NCBI GenBank assembly: GCA_947456845.1
Contig: CANGUJ010000224.1
Span: 1 to 6,671, forward strand
Origin: Burkholderiales bacterium
GTDB taxonomy: Bacteria; Pseudomonadota; Gammaproteobacteria; Burkholderiales; JAEUOS01
Direction of reading: 5' to 3'
DNA length: 6,671 nucleotides
The notes under the pieces: model-generated
The model's database searches: none
What the model saw: the letters and a program-made list of their open reading frames with translations, nothing else
Told to the model about the DNA's origin: nothing
Shown here: positions 5,208-6,671 of the stretch, piece after piece
Layout: every line of letters begins with the position of its first letter
Numbering within the stretch: the stretch's first letter is position 1
Made by a program: the position numbers and the translations under genes

Positions 5208-6563
5208 CTATTCGAGCGGTGCCGAACGAAAGCGGTCGACCTCGGTCGTGCCCACCAGCGCGGCCTGGTTGCCCCAGGCGTTGCGTATGTAGGACACCAC
5301 CGCCGCGACCTCCGCATCGGAAAACAGCGGCCGATAGGGCGGCATGCCGTACGGCCGCGGGTTGCCGGCGGTGCCGGGCGCGAAGCCGCCGTTGAGCACG
5401 ATGCGGATCGGATTGGCCGGCGAGGTTTGCGTGAGCGAGCGGTTGCCCGCCAGGGGCGGATAGGCCGGCGGCATGCCGCGACCATCGGCGCCATGGCATT
5501 CCTTGCAATGCCGCTCGTAGAGCACGGCCCCGGCGGCGAAAACCCGCGCGGCCTCTTCGCCGTGGACCGGCGCGGGCGCCGCCGGCGCCGGCGGCAGCGA
5601 CTTGAGGTACGTCGCGACCGCCTGCAGGTCGCGCGCTTCGAGGTGCTGCAGGCTCTGCGCGACCACCTCGGCCATCGGCCCGGCCACGCTGCCGCGCGCC
5701 GATACGCCTGTCTTGAGCAGCTGCACGATCTCCGCGGTCGACCAATCGCCCAGGCCCGCGCCAGGCGTGCCATTGAGCGGCGGGGCATACCAGCCCTGCA
5801 CGGGAATCAGGCCGCCGGCCAGGTCGGCCTCGAGCACAGGCGCACCCATTGCATCGCGCCGGGTGTGGCAGGCGTTGCAATGCCCCGGCCCCTGCACCAG
5901 GTAGGCGCCCCGGTTCCATTCGGCATCGCGGTCGGCCTGCCACCGGTACGTGCCGGCGCGAAAGTGGAGTCCGCGCCAGAGCGCCAGCAGGCCGGGCTGG
6001 TTGTACGGGAAACGCAGTTCGTGCGCGCGGTTGGGCGTGGCTGCCGGTTCGAGCGTGCGCAGGTAGGCGAACAGCGCATCGGCATCGGCGCGCGGCATGC
6101 GGGTGAAGCTGGGATAGGGAAACGCCGGATACAACAGGCGCCCGTCGCGCGACTTGCCATGGTGCAGGGCGCGCCAGAAATCGTCGGCGCTCCAGGCGCC
6201 CAGGCCGTGCGTCGGGTCGGGAGTGAGGTTGGAACCATACATCCGGCCAAATGGCGTCTCGATGGCGCGGCCGCCCGCATAGGCCAATCCGCCGCGCTCG
6301 GTATGGCAGGCCCTGCAATTGCCTGCCAGCGCGAGATAGCGACCGCGCGCCACCACGGCCGGCCCGTCCGCCGCCACTGCGGTCGGACCGTTTGCCGCCA
6401 CTGCGGTCGGACCGTTCGCCGCCACTGCGGTCGGACCGTTTGCCGCCACGGCGGCTGCCGGCACCGCCTCCACCGGCTCGGCGATGCCGCGCACAAGCAA
6501 CCCGCCGATCACCGCCAGCATCAGTGCCAGCAAGGCGCCTGCGATCGCTGCCGCACGCCTCAT
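5208..6563 (-). CDS. Membrane-anchored tri-heme cytochrome c (alcohol/aldehyde dehydrogenase cytochrome subunit-like)
   Basis: A 451-residue periplasmic electron carrier. Residues 4-25 are a signal or anchor helix. Residues 38-72 are a low-complexity linker containing NGPTAVAA repeats. Three cytochrome c domains follow, with heme motifs CRACH (83-87), CNACH (229-233) and CKECH (353-357). Candidate axial methionines are Met156 (FTRMP), Met297 (GPMAEVV) and Met407 (YGMPPY). Family phrases such as TPFGRMYGSNLTPD, GLGDWSTAEI and LQHLEARDLQAVATYLKSLP match the tri-heme subunits of membrane alcohol dehydrogenases and of molybdenum-containing aldehyde or isoquinoline oxidoreductases, which pass electrons to ubiquinone or an oxidase. 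The start is placed at the ATG at 6563, which overlaps the preceding gene's stop as ATGA; an in-frame GTG lies ten codons upstream, and the frame itself stays open to the window edge. No dehydrogenase is seen here and the partner is probably encoded to the right (inference). Confidence 0.93.
   Translation of the reverse strand: MRRAAAIAGALLALMLAVIGGLLVRGIAEPVEAVPAAAVAANGPTAVAANGPTAVAANGPTAVAADGPAVVARGRYLALAGNCRACHTERGGLAYAGGRAIETPFGRMYGSNLTPDPTHGLGAWSADDFWRALHHGKSRDGRLLYPAFPYPSFTRMPRADADALFAYLRTLEPAATPNRAHELRFPYNQPGLLALWRGLHFRAGTYRWQADRDAEWNRGAYLVQGPGHCNACHTRRDAMGAPVLEADLAGGLIPVQGWYAPPLNGTPGAGLGDWSTAEIVQLLKTGVSARGSVAGPMAEVVAQSLQHLEARDLQAVATYLKSLPPAPAAPAPVHGEEAARVFAAGAVLYERHCKECHGADGRGMPPAYPPLAGNRSLTQTSPANPIRIVLNGGFAPGTAGNPRPYGMPPYRPLFSDAEVAAVVSYIRNAWGNQAALVGTTEVDRFRSAPLE
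6361..6456. repeat. 24-bp tandem repeat, four units, in the cytochrome linker
   Basis: Four adjoining 24-base units at 6361-6384, 6385-6408, 6409-6432 and 6433-6456. Units 2 and 3 differ at one base; units 1 and 4 differ at a few. They encode eight residues each (AVAANGPT-type) between the membrane anchor and the first heme domain. Copy-number change would keep the frame and only alter the length of the tether. Confidence 0.88.
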
Positions 6564-6671
6564 CGAGGCACCGTCGCGGGCACCGTGCCGCACCTGAGCG
6601 GCGGGTCCGACCCGGCCGCCGCAACGGCATCGGGGTTCGGCGGCACCGGCCGCGAAGCCAGCCAGGCCGAT
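6560..6671 (-). CDS. 3' end of an unidentified gene upstream of the cytochrome
   Basis: Thirty-six codons plus a TGA stop (6562-6560) in a frame with nearly all G/C third positions, entering from the right edge. The stop overlaps the cytochrome ATG as ATGA, the arrangement expected of a coupled upstream gene, and this frame fits coding use better than the cytochrome frame over the same bases. The visible tail is Pro/Ala-rich (SRPVPPNPDAVAAAGSDPPL) and shows no domain I recognise. In known loci with this kind of cytochrome, the preceding gene is often a dehydrogenase or molybdenum hydroxylase subunit or its accessory protein, but that cannot be shown here. Confidence 0.5.
   Translation of the reverse strand, partial: SAWLASRPVPPNPDAVAAAGSDPPLRCGTVPATVPR

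Noticed and set aside
5128..6630. A 500-codon minus-strand frame overlapping the cytochrome gene
   Set aside because: An Arg-rich shadow of the tri-heme cytochrome frame; it contains no heme motifs in register.

Overview
The window is visibly GC-rich, and coding third positions are almost all G or C. It looks like a piece of a beta-proteobacterial chromosome in the Alcaligenaceae/Burkholderiales range, Bordetella-like. This rests on a Bug-family (tripartite tricarboxylate transporter type) periplasmic binding protein with no membrane partners beside it, translationally coupled to an SDR dehydrogenase, together with a YciA thioesterase, an oxalate/formate-antiporter-like MFS carrier and a tri-heme cytochrome c. 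No phage, IS, CRISPR, tRNA or rRNA signal was seen. Species assignment is inference.

Layout, left to right. (1) Positions 1-1167, minus strand: a probable metal or cation efflux module. A histidine-rich exported protein (694-1167), possibly read from a leaderless GTG start next to a perfect TATAAT box, is followed 103 bp downstream by the N-terminal part of an RND efflux periplasmic adaptor that runs off the left edge (1-590). (2) Positions 1277-3015, minus strand: a two-gene operon of a Bug solute-binding protein and an NAD(P)-dependent SDR oxidoreductase, joined by an ATGA overlap. It suggests uptake or sensing and then oxidation or reduction of an organic (carboxylic) compound. (3) Positions 3016-3260: a divergent intergenic region with a strong inverted repeat in front of the Bug gene. 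(4) Positions 3261-3659, plus strand: yciA, the only confident plus-strand gene. It converges on an MFS transporter (3678-4895, minus), and a perfect palindromic hairpin shared by the two ends contains both TAG stop codons. (5) Positions 4896-5207: a 312-bp non-coding stretch with a head-to-head pair of perfect DnaA-box consensus sequences upstream of the MFS gene, which has a TTG start. (6) Positions 5208-6671, minus strand: a membrane-anchored tri-heme cytochrome c with a 24-bp tandem repeat in its linker. It is coupled by a second ATGA overlap to the 3' end of an unidentified gene entering from the right edge. Cytochromes of this kind usually take electrons from a periplasmic dehydrogenase encoded alongside them.

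Most of the window is ordinary accessory metabolism and transport, and I see no clearly new multi-gene system. The items most worth a second look are the paired DnaA boxes, the apparently leaderless His-rich gene beside the efflux adaptor, the in-frame tandem repeat in the cytochrome linker, and the double-stop bidirectional hairpin.
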